From the NCBI GenBank assembly GCA_023213315.1, contig JAKCPI010028301.1, forward strand, positions 1-64,000: a DNA stretch of 64,000 nt, in the 5' to 3' direction. Below the pieces are notes generated by a model that was not told the origin of the DNA, did not search any database, and saw only the letters and a list, made by a program, of their open reading frames with translations. Position 1 is the stretch's first letter. The number at the start of each line of letters is the position of its first letter. This document shows positions 32,768 through 43,839 of the stretch, one piece after another. Position numbers and translations under genes: made by a program. This stretch comes from Euborellia annulipes. Lineage: Eukaryota; Arthropoda; Insecta; Dermaptera; Anisolabididae.

Positions 32768-35593
32768 GAAATACGGCATCACTATATTTATTACCAAAAT
32801 GTGAACGGTTTAAGAACTAAAATCAGCGAATTGCGTTCCCGAGTCCCCTGTCTGGACAATGACATTTATATTCTTACAGAAACAAACTTAAATGATGAAA
32901 TTTTGGACGAGGAGCTGGGCTTCATGCATTACTCAATATTTAGACTCGACAGGAGCTCGGCTACCAGCATCAAAAAATCAGGGGGTGGGGTCCTCATTGC
33001 TACCAAATCAAATTACCCGGCTGTCAGAATAAGGATTTCGGAGAACTCGGTAGAACAGTTGTATGTCCGTGTGAGGTTTGGTCATATAGAATGTATTCTC
33101 GGCTGCGTATACATTCCCCCTAATTCTCATTATGATTTATATAGGGAGCATTGCGACACCTTAGAGGAACTGCAGATGAGATTTCCTAATTTTAAGCTAT
33201 TTATCGCTGGAGACTATAATCTCCCAACCATTCAAGACGTTATCAAGTGTGAGGAAGGTGCTATTATGGGACATCCCCCCATTGTGAAATTGATCTTAAA
33301 CACGATATCTTTTATTGGTCTTAGTCAGATTAACGAGACACTCAATCACAACGGCAGAACATTAGATCTTATCCTGACAAGCCTCGCCGATACCAGTGTG
33401 TGTGCCTCGAATGATTGTCTTCTGAGACCGGACCCGCACCATCCTCCATTGGAATGCTCAATTAAACTCTCATCAAATAGTGCAGATTCCAGGGCTAGTT
33501 GTTGGCATTACAATTTTGAAAAGAGTGACTATATCTCTATGTCAGAATACTTCTTCTCTATAAATTGGTGCTTGCTGGAATCTCTGCCTCTGGATGATGC
33601 GGTGCACAATTTCTATCAGATACTGTACCAGGCTGTCGAGTGTTTTGTCCCTATTAGAGCTGCAAGCACACCCCAGAGGTTTCCGCGATGGTTTACGCCT
33701 GAGCTCCGGGCTCTTGTTGATGCAAAGAAAGAAGCCCACGCCTTATATAAATCCACACGAAGTCATGAAGATTACCGTTCCTTCTCTACATTGAGATCAA
33801 GATGTAAATACCTGTCCAGAGTCATTCATCGGAGCCACATTGACAATGTTCAAAGTAATATTACGCGGGACCCCAGATCGTTTTGGAGCTATATAAACTC
33901 ATTACGCTCTCATAATTCTTTACCTAACGAAATGCATTATAACGGTGAAACCAGTTGCAACGCGAGTGATATAGCCCAGTTTTTCGCTGATTATTATTCA
34001 TCCGTTTATGATGCACGGGCTCCCACAGGCGGAGAGAGTGGAAATATCAAATGCGATCTTTCGGCGAATTTGACTAAATTGAGAATCTCTAGCGAGGACC
34101 TGATCAAAAAACTTTGTTCTCTCGATTGCAGTAAGGGTTGTGGACCGGATGACGTACCTCCAGGCCTGATTAGAGCATGCTCGGATTCGCTTTGTTTACC
34201 CTTGCTTATCCTGTTTAATAAATCTCTGGCTCTTGGCATATTCCCGGAGTTTTGGAAAATGGGACACATTGTTCCTATTTTCAAAAGACAGGGTGAAAGA
34301 TCTGACGTCACAAAATATAGACCCATCACCATCTTGTCCGTTATACCTAAAATCTTTGAAAGCTTAATTTTGGACTCTATCGCCCCTGCATTTAAGCACA
34401 TAATCATCCCAGAGCAGCATGGCTTCGTGCCAGGAAGATCTACCACAACGAATCTACTGTTATACCAAGATTATATTAACAACTCTATGGTCCAGGGCTT
34501 GCAGGTAGATTCAATATACTGCGATTTGTCTAAGGCATTTGACAAAGTCTACCACTGCCGATTACTAGATAAACTGGACAGGCTGGGTTTCGGTGGGAGT
34601 CTACTTTCCTGGATAACCAGTTACCTAGCCAACCGGAGACTTAAAGTGAAGATAAACGACGTCTTCTCAGCTGAGTTTGTGCCTTATTCTGGAGTGCCAC
34701 AGGGATCCCACCTTGGACCATTGCTCTTTGTATTATTCATGAACGATTTGCAGAGTTACTTACCTGGAGTGGAGTTTTTGCTATTCGCTGATGATATTAA
34801 AATATTCAAATCTGTTAAGGGCATCGAAGACTGCAGAGTACTTCAAAATGGCTTGAATGATTTTAGCTCCTGGTTGAAAGATAATTACTTGCAGCCAAAC
34901 CATGAGAAGTGCAATATCATGAGATTCCATAGAAAGACCTGCCCTTTAATTTTTAATTACAAGATCGGCGACACTCCACTCAATTCAGTTCACTTAATCA
35001 GAGACCTTGGAGTTTATTTTGATACCCAACTAACTTTCAGCTATCACATTGAGAACAATATTAAAGAGGCCACAAGACTTCTGGGTTTCGTGTGCCGTAA
35101 CACGAAATCATTCAACAGCATTTCAGCACTAAAGTCTCTCTATTGTGGTCTTGTGAGGCAGAAGTTGGAGTACAATTCAGTAATATGGTCCCCCTACTAC
35201 AAAAGTCACTCAGCAGATCTCCAGGCAGTGGAAAACAGATTCCTGAGGTATCTGAGGCATAGGGTTGGAAATCGCGCAGTGGGTTGGTCGTACGAGCAGT
35301 TGGTTGCTTTTCTCGATATGAGATCACTAGGAGACAGACGCATTATATGTGATCTCGTAACACTATATAAAATCATCTCGTATTACGACTGCTCCGGGCT
35401 GCTTGGGATGATCAACATCCGAGTCCCTAGCCACAGCATCAGAAGTGGCGGCTCTTTCCACGAAGAGATGTGTCCAAACAATTATTCATTTAATTCTCCA
35501 ATAGCAAGGCTGTTAAGGCTTGGGAACATATATTCTGGCCAGCTGGATTTTTTCAACACCGGGGTTGAAATAATCAAGCGTATTTCTTTATGA
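32768..35593 (+). CDS. LINE ORF2 endonuclease/reverse transcriptase, intact
   Basis: About 930 residues, uninterrupted. The natural start is unclear: the frame reads HHYIYYQNVNGLRTK with a GTG at 32801 and no ATG nearby, so translation may be by reinitiation after ORF1. APE endonuclease motifs: QNVNGLRTK, ILTETNL, IAGDYNLP and RPDPHHPPLE. RT motifs: KYRPITILSV, EQHGFVPGRST, CDLSKAFDKV (motif A), GVPQGSHLGPLLF (motif B), FADDIKIF (catalytic DD) and a LGVYFD strand. It copies the element RNA at a nicked target. All catalytic motifs look present. Confidence 0.9.
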   Translation, partial: EIRHHYIYYQNVNGLRTKISELRSRVPCLDNDIYILTETNLNDEILDEELGFMHYSIFRLDRSSATSIKKSGGGVLIATKSNYPAVRIRISENSVEQLYVRVRFGHIECILGCVYIPPNSHYDLYREHCDTLEELQMRFPNFKLFIAGDYNLPTIQDVIKCEEGAIMGHPPIVKLILNTISFIGLSQINETLNHNGRTLDLILTSLADTSVCASNDCLLRPDPHHPPLECSIKLSSNSADSRASCWHYNFEKSDYISMSEYFFSINWCLLESLPLDDAVHNFYQILYQAVECFVPIRAASTPQRFPRWFTPELRALVDAKKEAHALYKSTRSHEDYRSFSTLRSRCKYLSRVIHRSHIDNVQSNITRDPRSFWSYINSLRSHNSLPNEMHYNGETSCNASDIAQFFADYYSSVYDARAPTGGESGNIKCDLSANLTKLRISSEDLIKKLCSLDCSKGCGPDDVPPGLIRACSDSLCLPLLILFNKSLALGIFPEFWKMGHIVPIFKRQGERSDVTKYRPITILSVIPKIFESLILDSIAPAFKHIIIPEQHGFVPGRSTTTNLLLYQDYINNSMVQGLQVDSIYCDLSKAFDKVYHCRLLDKLDRLGFGGSLLSWITSYLANRRLKVKINDVFSAEFVPYSGVPQGSHLGPLLFVLFMNDLQSYLPGVEFLLFADDIKIFKSVKGIEDCRVLQNGLNDFSSWLKDNYLQPNHEKCNIMRFHRKTCPLIFNYKIGDTPLNSVHLIRDLGVYFDTQLTFSYHIENNIKEATRLLGFVCRNTKSFNSISALKSLYCGLVRQKLEYNSVIWSPYYKSHSADLQAVENRFLRYLRHRVGNRAVGWSYEQLVAFLDMRSLGDRRIICDLVTLYKIISYYDCSGLLGMINIRVPSHSIRSGGSFHEEMCPNNYSFNSPIARLLRLGNIYSGQLDFFNTGVEIIKRISL

Positions 35594-35843
35594 GGCCTCA
35601 GGAGTGGATACATGGTCATGAACATTATTTTCTCTCGTTATTCCGCTAATGTATATTTTAATAATAATGTGTATTTTTGTTGCTTGTTATTTGTTATTTC
35701 TTCTTTTTATTTTATATGTGTGGAATAATAATAATTCTGTATCTTAATGTATTTATAATTGGGCATGGCCCGTTAATAAATTTAAATCTAAAAATAGACC
35801 AAACTAATGTGGTACTTTATTTGAAACCCTTCGCGAATTAATG

Positions 35844-35898
35844 ATTGATTGATTGATTTTCATTTGGAATGGCCTTGGACACGTGTCCATTTGGCCAT
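35844..35898 (-). mobile_element. 55 bp truncated LINE 3' tail inside a P3 unit
   Basis: Inserted between exact 12 bp duplications CGCGAATTAATG (35832-35843 and 35899-35910). On the minus strand it ends in an ATCA/TCAA tail after a short unique piece. Size and tail fit a very 5'-truncated non-LTR insertion. Confidence 0.85.
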
Positions 35899-36030
35899 CG
35901 CGAATTAATGTAATTTCAAAAGACTTCCCGATGGGCTAGAGGTGTGAAATTTGATATTTAAGGGTCATTTTTTATGCTAATGAATAATTTTTTAATTGAA
36001 CCAAATCAAAATAGGCCAAACTAATGTTCT

Positions 36031-37270
36031 TTATTCTCTTCTATCTTCATGTCAATTATTTATTATACAAAGTTTAATATTCTAAATAAATCTTATTTAT
36101 TTCTGTACAATTATTGTCCAAGAAAATCAAAATAACAATCTCATTAATGAAAATTTAAGCTACATCATTATCAGTCATTTAAAACAATTTTTTTTGTATT
36201 TAATTTTTTTTATTTCTTTAAATTACATTTTCTCAATTTCATTGGCGCATTTTTCTTTTTTTTTTTTTACATTTTTTTGTTTTATTGTTTAAGCTCTTTC
36301 TTACATCAAATGATCCGCGACCAATAACTCCTCTTCCACAACCCCAAATATTTTTTTGTTGTTTCTTTATGCAACCTTTAGTCAAATTCTTAACTCTTCA
36401 GCATAAAATCTTCAAATTCATTTTTTTAATTCTTTACATTTCAATTTTTTATTAATTCTCGGCAACTCGAACTATTTTTTTTGCGATCAGATTCACTCTA
36501 AAAAAATTTTTAACCACCAATTCTACTCACCCCACTGAGTTTATACAAATTTCCTTGGAGATTCACTGCCCCAAAAGTTGCAAAGCCTTTTGGAAGTAGT
36601 AATTTCCAACATAAATTTCAAAATTTTACTTAGAATAATTCTAACAAAAATTCTCCCCCATCTGATAACCCCCATATTTTTTTGATCAGGTGTAGCGGGA
36701 GTGTGGTTTGCTAGTCGACCAATTAGACCAGTATATATAATATATAAAGATGAGCTCAAAAAAATTTTTTAAGAGTCGATCAAAATTTTAAAAAATTTCC
36801 AAATTCGTCAAAAATCGATTTTTTTTTTCTTTTTTTTAATTTTTTTCTCCTTATGGTCGAATTTTATAGTCGAAAAAAAAATAAGTTTCTCAAATTTTCA
36901 ACCCAAAATATTAATTTTTAAAGGTTCCTCAAATTTATTTTTAGTTTGTCTGAATTTCTTTCGATGTTTTCAAGCGACCTTTAAATATTCATATTAAAGA
37001 TTTAATAAATTCTTATTTTCTTTTAATTAGTAAGATATTTGAGAAAATATAATCAATCGTACCTTAATTTGCAAATTATCAGGTTATTAAAAAATTATAT
37101 TTTCAGTCTTTTAATCTTGGCCAGAGCTGTCGTATCGGGCCCATTTGCCACAAAATAAAAATACAGCCCATGCGCCTACGGCAATTCTCATATACATCTA
37201 ATGGTATATGCAAATTTTATCATTTATTTTTGTATGAACCAAAATGCATCTATCTAAGAAACATTAACAG
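36031..37270. other. AT-rich intron, no gene
   Basis: T-rich low-complexity sequence. A 72-codon minus frame (36541-36759) has no recognised family. Confidence 0.6.
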
Positions 37271-37275
37271 TTTAT

Positions 37276-37310
37276 CGCCCTGAGGATGGGATCGTTGTGA
37301 TTCCGAAACG
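37276..37310 (+). repeat. CTGANGA-hairpin-GAAACGTC motif
   Basis: CTGAGGA, a GGGATC/GATTCC hairpin, then GAAACGTCGACG. The same arrangement occurs in several unrelated inverted-repeat elements of this window. Confidence 0.6.
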
Positions 37311-38894
37311 TCGACGATAATTAAATAAAGTTTTTTTTATCTCTTGCTGGCTGTCTACATCTATCTAATCCCAATAATTATACTTTCAGTATTCTGTTTT
37401 TTTGTTCATCTCGTGGTGTATTTTTGTCGATTATTTTACTAATTAAAAGAAGAAATTTATTAAATATTTAATATGAATCAAATAAAAATAAATTTTGAGC
37501 GACCTTTAAAAATTAACCCTTTGCCATATAGGCGACATCCTAATTTTTTTGTAGTCAAATTAAAGCCAAATAATATCATAATATTCATTAAAAAGTGTCT
37601 GGGATCCGAACTCGCGACCCTTGGAATACAAGGCTAACACCCTAGGGGGTATGGAAAAATTTTTGAAAATTAGGCATTGAAATTTGCGTTTTTAGCTATC
37701 CTGAGACGTGAAAAATTTATAATTTTTTTGTTTAGTTTTAAAATATTAAATAAAACTTTTGAATTTTTGTTGCTGGGACCGCTAGTGCCTGAAAGCCTGG
37801 TTATTTGGCTATCTTACATAATTTTTTTGGTTTCCAATTCGGTAGCATAAGAGTAGGAGAGGTATTTAAACAAAAATTTTCATTTGCGGGCTTTTGCCCC
37901 ACCGAGCGGGGTAAAAATCCGCACTAGCGGGGCAAAAGTCCTTAGGTGCAAACAATTGTCCCTGCAGCGAACAACCTCTCGAACCAGGGTATAAAAAAGA
38001 CTTAATAAGAAATACATTAGGTATAGGTATGTTTTATGTATTTATTTTTATTTATTCGAAATACACAATAGACCTAGTAACAATTAGTCCTAGTAAGATT
38101 GAAGTTCATGAACTGCATAAACATTTCGGGTCGTGCTCGTTTCCCTAGGCTCATTAATCCGAGAAACTACTAGGTAGGGGTATTAGAACCCAGAAACTAC
38201 TAGGTAGGGGTATTAGAAACTCGAATACCATTGGGTGACATTTGTTCCATTGGAGATCCATTGGGCCTTTTGCCCCGTCGAGGCCGCGGATTTTTGCCCC
38301 ATTTAGCTATTTTCATCGAAGTGTTACAAAAAATTTTTATTGTTAACTGTAGAGAAGAAAAAGGTTTTAAAATATTTATTTAGGGTTATCAGCTTGCAAT
38401 CAAAGACATTAGATAGTTAGAAAAGTGCATGCTGGTACATGTTGCAACCATGAGAATTTCCATAAATATTAGATGGAAGGTGACAAAAACATAACTTTCC
38501 TCATTGTTAACAATCGGCTTCAAACACGTTATTGAATTTCGAATCATCATCTGTTCCTGTTGTTACCAACCTAACAAAGTTGTTTAGAACAACGCCAAGT
38601 CTAGTTGGGATTTTAAAATGAGGATTCGGACTTTTGCCCCACCTTACTCAATGTATTAATATTTTAATTTACATCCTTATATTACTTTGAATATGATATG
38701 AATTTAATAATCATTTAATTTAAAGCAAACTAAATGAAATACTTGATGCTTTAATTTTTTTTTATTAAATTTGTTAAAAATTTTTTTTTTAATATTTACT
38801 TTTAGTTTTTTTATAAGAAAATAAAAAATTAAATAAAAAAAATAAATAAATGTAATGAATCAGAGCTCACGATTCATAAGCGAATATATTTATT
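37311..38894. other. Intron with transposon fragments
   Basis: A tRNA-like B-box word on the minus strand at 37596-37614 (GAGTTCGGATCCC). An inverted copy of 21833-21890 at 37645-37715. Several TTTTGCCCC words between 37880 and 38651, ending in a TIR-like ACTTTTGCCCCACCTTACTC. A 30 bp tandem duplication (GAAACTACTAGGTAGGGG) at about 38163-38220. No gene. Confidence 0.5.
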
Positions 38895-39472
38895 TAACAT
38901 ATATCATATATAAATATAAATATCAATATAAATATAAACAGATATATAATAATAGCAATAACATATATAACACATCTTCTCTTCTCTCTTCATTTCCTTT
39001 TCACCCTTTAAAAATCACTCCCTTCTTCATTCCTCCCTATCAAATGAAATCTATTCCTTATAATGGTCCGATCTCCGATCCTAACCATATAAGATCGTGG
39101 TTTTTCTGAATTCTTTTTAATAATTTTTCCAAATTTTCTTAAATCCGTAACCCAGACTTTTTCATCTTTTCTAAATTCTTCCAAATTCCTTACGCGATGT
39201 CTTTTATTAAAATTTATCTCTTGCCTTCCTTTGGATCTCTTCTCTTTTTCAATAAAATCTTGTAAAAAACTCCAATCGGGAATTAATTCGGATTTTAATA
39301 TAGGTAACGTCGTATTTAGCTTTCTCCCCAACATTAGTTCAGCTGGACTGTAGCCGCTTTCCAGAGGAGCACTCCTAAAGCTTAAAAGCCCTTTATATAT
39401 ATCATATATAAATATAAATATCAATATAAATATAAACAGATATATAATAATAGCAATAACATATATAACACA
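38895..39472 (-). pseudogene. Ty3/gypsy integrase C-terminus between 75 bp direct repeats
   Basis: Minus frame 39008-39396 reads SGYSPAELMLGRKLNTTLP, a DEKVWVTDLRKFGK segment and YMVRIGDRTIIRNRFHL, the C-terminal part of a gypsy integrase. It is flanked by direct repeats (38897-38972 and 39397-39472; CAGATATATAATAATAGC) which in minus orientation start TGTGTTATATATG after a purine tract, like an LTR start. The protein begins exactly at the second repeat, so the copy was cut or recombined there. Confidence 0.75.
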
Positions 39473-39496
39473 ATAAATAAAAAGAAAAGAGGGAAA

Positions 39497-39735
39497 ATGT
39501 TCTATATGCGCTTAGAAAACTTATCTACCTGCCGCAGGTGGGGCGCATGCGCGTATGTGGCTAGCCGGCGACTGTAGAGAGACGCCTCAGTCAGCCCGCA
39601 ATGCTTTAAGATGTATTTACTTTCTTAATTAATAAACTTTATAATTTCTTTTATTAATACTTTTGTATTTATTATAATCCACCAAATAATACACGATCTA
39701 CAATCTGTTCTAAAAAAATAATAACAAAGTTACAA
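39497..39735 (+). other. Possible LTR remnant
   Basis: A purine tract (AAGAAAAGAGGGAAAA) is followed by TGTTCTATATGCGC, a GC-richer core and an AATAAACTT polyadenylation-like word. A TGG start of a primer-site-like sequence (TTGGAACGGATTGTG) is at 39745. No second copy in the window, so this is tentative. Confidence 0.4.
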
Positions 39736-40139
39736 CAACCAGGGTTGGAACGGATTGTGTCAGAACAGAATTATCGCTCAATCCTCCACTTGAAGCTCGA
39801 TGAGGCACCTGTTCCCGACGTCCGATTTGAAAAAATGAGGTGTCAAATTGATCCTTAGAACAAAAGGAAAAAAAAAACTAGGTGGTGAGAGTTCTTGAAT
39901 TAAAAAGTCAAAAAATAAGGACCACCCTTATATATATATATTATTGTAGTAATGGCGTAACGGCTTGTAATTGTGCTTTAAGACGCCACGCAAGGGTGCT
40001 TGCCTTGGGAGGGTTATTTAAACTAGACTCAAATGAACCAATTACTTTAAGAAGTTTCAATCACCACTCTCTCCTCAAAAAAAAAAAAAAAAAAAGATTC
40101 AAGCAACAATTTTTAATTCCAATCATAAGTCCTCCTCTC

Positions 40140-41345
40140 ATTATCTTTAGAATGATTACACTAGTCGACAAGGTTTTTTTCACAAGAAATCTGATTAGTC
40201 AACCTAGTGCATTTTTTCATTCTGAATTCAGATATGTAGTTAGAATTTTCCATCAGGCACAGTTTTAGAGATATAGAGCAAAATAGATTTTAATAGAAAA
40301 AGTACTCTAAAACGGCTTTTATTTAGAATGTTGAAATTATTTTTAACGCGACACCCCGTCAAATTATGCAGATAGTTAAAATACATATAAATTTTAAGTT
40401 TCATTCCAATCAGAGGTCATTTAGACGTGCCGCAAACGGCTTAAAGTTTCAAAAAATCGAAATTTTCAAGATTTTTTTTTGCTTTGGTCACCCTTAATAC
40501 AATTTTAGATATCCCTGAATGCAAAAAACATATATGTACGATATTCTATAGTTCTTTGGCTTTCTAAAAATCATTCATTCATAAAAATCTGCTAATTATT
40601 AACGAAATTATTAACAAAAACGTCAGCAAAGAAAAAACCTAAGTACACTCACTCTGGACGAAAAAAATGGACCTCTTGTTCTTTTAGAAGTATAAATAAA
40701 GATATCAGATTCAAAAAATATTTTTTTTAAATAATATATAATAAAGTTAGTGCCCGTGATCCTATGCTCCAAGTGGATACATTAACTTCTCGTAGATAGG
40801 GTTCTCTTTTTAATTCAATTGAAGTCCATTTTTTTCGACCAATGAGTGTACTTAGGTTTTTTCTTTGCTCACGTTTTTTGTTAATAATTTCGTTAATAAT
40901 TAGCAGATTTTTATGAATGAATGATTTTTAGAAAGCCAGATAACTATAGAATATCGTACATATATGTTTTTTGCATTCAGGGATATCTAAAATTGTATTA
41001 AGGGTGACCAAAGCAAAAAAAAATCTTGAAAATTTTGATTTTTTGAAACTTTAAGCCGTTTGCGGCACGTCTAAATGACCTCTGATTGGGATGAAACTTA
41101 AAATTTATATGTATTTTAACTATCTGCATAATTTGACGGGGTGTCGCGTTAAAAATAATTTCAACATTCTAAATAAAAGCCGTTTTAGAGTACTTTTTCT
41201 ATTAAAATCTATTTTGCTCTATATCTCTAAAACTGTGCCTGATGGAAAATTCTAACTACATATCTGAATTCAGAATGAAAAATACTTCTAGAATTTCATA
41301 TCGTCATTCTTGTGAAAGAAAAAAAGTTCATTTTTGTCGACTAAT
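40140..41345. repeat. Long inverted repeat just upstream of the second SNX27 exon
   Basis: Arms of about 530 bp (about 40140-40672 and 40836-41345) around a 160 bp loop. Examples: CACCCCGTCAAATTATGCAG (40352) matches CTGCATAATTTGACGGGGTG (41124), and GTGCCGCAAACGGC matches GCCGTTTGCGGCAC. Outer parts are more diverged. No TA or 8 bp duplication found. The right arm ends about 130 bp before exon 41478. Confidence 0.88.
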
Positions 41346-41477
41346 GTTATCTCACATTTTACAAAAGAATATTCATCAGAAAGAATTTATTTATTTATTA
41401 TTTATTATCGATCAAATAAACTAGAATTAAGAAAAATTTCTGCTATATAAATTAAATAAATTGATTTTCTGCTTTAG

Positions 41478-41607
41478 ACTTTCGGAGCAGCAATTGGATG
41501 CAAGACGACGAGGCTTAGAGCAATACCTTGAGAAAGTATGTGCTGTTCGGGTTATAGCTGAATCCGATGTAATGCAAGAGTTCCTAACCGACGCAGATGA
41601 TGATCAG
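41478..41607 (+). CDS. SNX27: SNX27 exon, PX domain second half
   Basis: Next exon of the same gene. The 130 nt exon supplies one base to the split codon and then 43 codons: [18 protein letters not shown], then the [10 protein letters not shown] and MQEFL segments, ending in an acidic DADDDQ tail. [12 protein letters not shown] after GKWPF is characteristic of the SNX27 PX domain. The acceptor is CTTTAG at 41472-41477 and the donor is GTAAGG at 41608. It ends in phase 0. The FERM-like exons that should follow were not recognised up to 64000, so the next intron is probably more than 22 kb or the next exon was missed. Both exons look intact, so this should be a functional gene. Confidence 0.9.
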
Positions 41608-41912
41608 GTAAGGAAAAGGTAAAAAATCTAATAAATCACTTGGTTTTATAGATGAGGAATGAGTGCGTTACTCAAAGAATAATTTATTATTATTATTAAA
41701 CTGAATTGAACTTAAATAATAGTGCATAATATACCACGTTATTTTAGCGCCTCGATAATAGTTGTTGAAAAGAAAAGAAAATGAAACCAAGTTAAGCCTA
41801 CTTTAATTGGTCTGACTCAGGACTATTTTCAGTGCATAATATAACTGTCCTAAGATGGACAAAAAAATATATGGCTCATCTCATTCTATAGATTTATTAT
41901 ATATATATATTA

Positions 41913-43210
41913 GGGTGTCCCTTATATAGGCAAAAAAATTTTTTTTTTAAATACCGGAACGCATACCCTCTAATTTTTTTCAAGCTACTAAGCCTTACTT
42001 ATATATATGAAATTTTATTCACCTACGTTGATTTAACCCGTGCCGACCTGCCCGTAAAGTTTTTGAAAATAGTCGTTTTTGATAATCTCTTGATATATAC
42101 CTAGATTATCGCAGTTAAGTAAGTATTAGGTAGACAATTAAGTAAAAACAAAAAAAAAAAAAACACCTCAAAAGCCCTTTAGGGGTTTTTTGAAATTCGG
42201 ACCTTAAGGGCCCAAAATCGCCACTTTGGAAAAAAATGCACTTTTTAATTAAATTTTTGACTTTCTTTAATTACGTTTAAACGAGATGAGATATCAATTA
42301 GCTCTCTTCGCTAAAAGTTTCTTTAAATAAATATCTCGAAAAGATTTTCAGGGTTTTTTGAAATTCGGATCCTAAACCTGTATTTTGGATAAAGTTTCTA
42401 CCGTAGGCTCTAGTTGAAATATTTTGAAAATTAAAATATGAAAATAAAACACTCGGTTATTGGTTCCAAGTTATTTATTAATTATAAATCAACACTAATT
42501 TAGTATTTTGGCACTAATATTTATATTTAATAGTCGAAGATCATAATTATTTTTTTTTTAAACTTTGAGTCTCTTGGGGCACCTCAAGATATTCTCGTAT
42601 TAAGAAATAAAAATAGGGGGTAAATAGTCACATTATGGAACAACTTTTCCAGGGTAGCCCGTTTTGAAATTCGAAAAAAAAAAAAAAAAAATTTCGCTCC
42701 ACCCTATTAGTCATATCCCGAGACGCCGCCCGTCAGGGCCTAGCGGAGGTTGGTTTGCCCAAGGCAACCCTACCGTCGCTAGTTCTTTCTATATTTCATT
42801 AAAAGCGATATTTCGGCGACGACAGCAAGACATCATAAGGCATATAAAAAATTATTTTTGAAACATTCTTTTTAACTCACCACTCTCTTCTCACGAATGT
42901 CGCTCTTTTTCGTTATTTCATAAATCCACTGAAGAAGGAGTGCCAATGCCTCCGAAACATTTGGAAATATTACCTTATGTTTAATAAAGAATTGCTGAAT
43001 TACCAAACAAACAGAGTTCAACTGACAAATAGAGCGAGGGCGCGCAACTCTATCCGCACAGCTTGTATGGACATGTTTCGGAGCTAGTCGGCACGGGTTG
43101 AAGTGCCCCAAATATGCTAAAATTTTATTTGTGACTATTTTAGGGGCAAATGAAAAAAAACTAGGCCCTATGCGTTCCAAAATAAATACTTTGAAAAATA
43201 AGGGACACCC
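41913..43210. mobile_element. Tc1-like TA-flanked element (1.3 kb)
   Basis: GGGTGTCCCTTAT at the left and ATAAGGGACACCC at the right, flanked by TA. It also carries facing CGTGCCGAC/GTCGGCACG words. The interior shares GGTTTTTTGAAATTCGG modules with the array at 51590. A CTGAAGA-hairpin-GAAAC motif lies at 42932-42960. No transposase. Confidence 0.8.
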
Positions 43211-43571
43211 TAATATATATATATAATAAATCTAAAAAACTACTCTACAAGTAATATCAAATTTTGTATATAGAAATGAAGCTTATGTGTCTTGATAGGT
43301 GTCAAAATGTGAGAACAAATTGTTAAATTGAAATTTTTCACAAAAATTCCGTTTTTCCGAGAGACAGGATTACCTCTCGTCTGAAAGGAATAAATTTTAA
43401 TGAATATAAAATAATCTAACAGGATTTAATAAATATTTTTTACTGACAAGGAAACTCTACATATAATATGAAAATTTTGCGATCGCCAAAAAAACTCAAT
43501 GTCGAAATTTTAATGAAAATACAATACAATTAAAATAGTTATAGTTATAGTTATAGTTAAATAGTTAAAGG
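43211..43571. other. AT-rich spacer
   Basis: No gene. Short TAGTTA repeats at about 43533-43567. Confidence 0.6.
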
Positions 43572-43770
43572 GAGAGCCGGATTGGTCGGTTGGAAGAATC
43601 AGGAATTTGCCGAGAGGCCAGTGAATTTTCGAGGCTTTGGGCTGTAAAAGAATTATTTAATATTAGAACCCTGGGCTGACTTAGGGGTCGCGGGCTTTAA
43701 GAGGCCGCACGGTTTTAAGAGCCGTTGGCTTTAAGAGGCTGCGGGGTTCTAGAGGCCGCTACTTTGCGAT
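43572..43770 (+). repeat. GCCGGATTGG element with GAGGCCG repeats
   Basis: Relative of 19303-19383 plus 21151-21330 (GCCGGATTGGTCGGTTGG, then GAGGCCGC words). Right end not determined. Confidence 0.55.
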
Positions 43771-43839
43771 CACGAACTATCTCTCACGAATTATCCATCC
43801 TATTTAGTTTTATATTCCCGGCCCAAGTCATCATTATCG

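Larger units (their letters stand above)
31387..35790 (+). mobile_element. Apparently full-length CR1/Jockey-type LINE
   Basis: Inserted in the P3 array between TGATCAAAAT and AAAATAGACC, with a short AAAAT duplication. It has two long intact ORFs, a 5' region of about 600 bp and a 3' end TTAATAAATTTAAATC without long poly-A. The intact frames suggest recent insertion. Confidence 0.88.
30378..36030 (-). mobile_element. Composite element P3, reversed and split by a LINE
   Basis: Starts with AAATGCTTTTATTTAACTTA, the reverse complement of the P1/P2 right end, then a 144 bp array (30420-31386). A LINE is inserted at 31387-35790, after which the array resumes. It runs to the diverged first unit (ATGAATAATTTTTTAATTG) near 36000. 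The palindromic arm expected beyond 36030 is absent. Confidence 0.75.
17571..41477 (+). other. SNX27: SNX27 intron of 23.9 kb filled with transposons
   Basis: Interval between the two phase-compatible SNX27 exons, with GT (17571) and AG (41477) ends. It contains LINE, gypsy, hAT, palindromic and tandem-repeat insertions listed separately. No further exon is expected here because the split PX codon joins directly. Confidence 0.8.

Noticed and set aside
17686..42960. Hammerhead ribozymes
   Set aside because: CTGANGA and GAAA blocks are present, but GAAAC runs straight into GTC with no stem III and no clear stem I, so self-cleavage is not supported.
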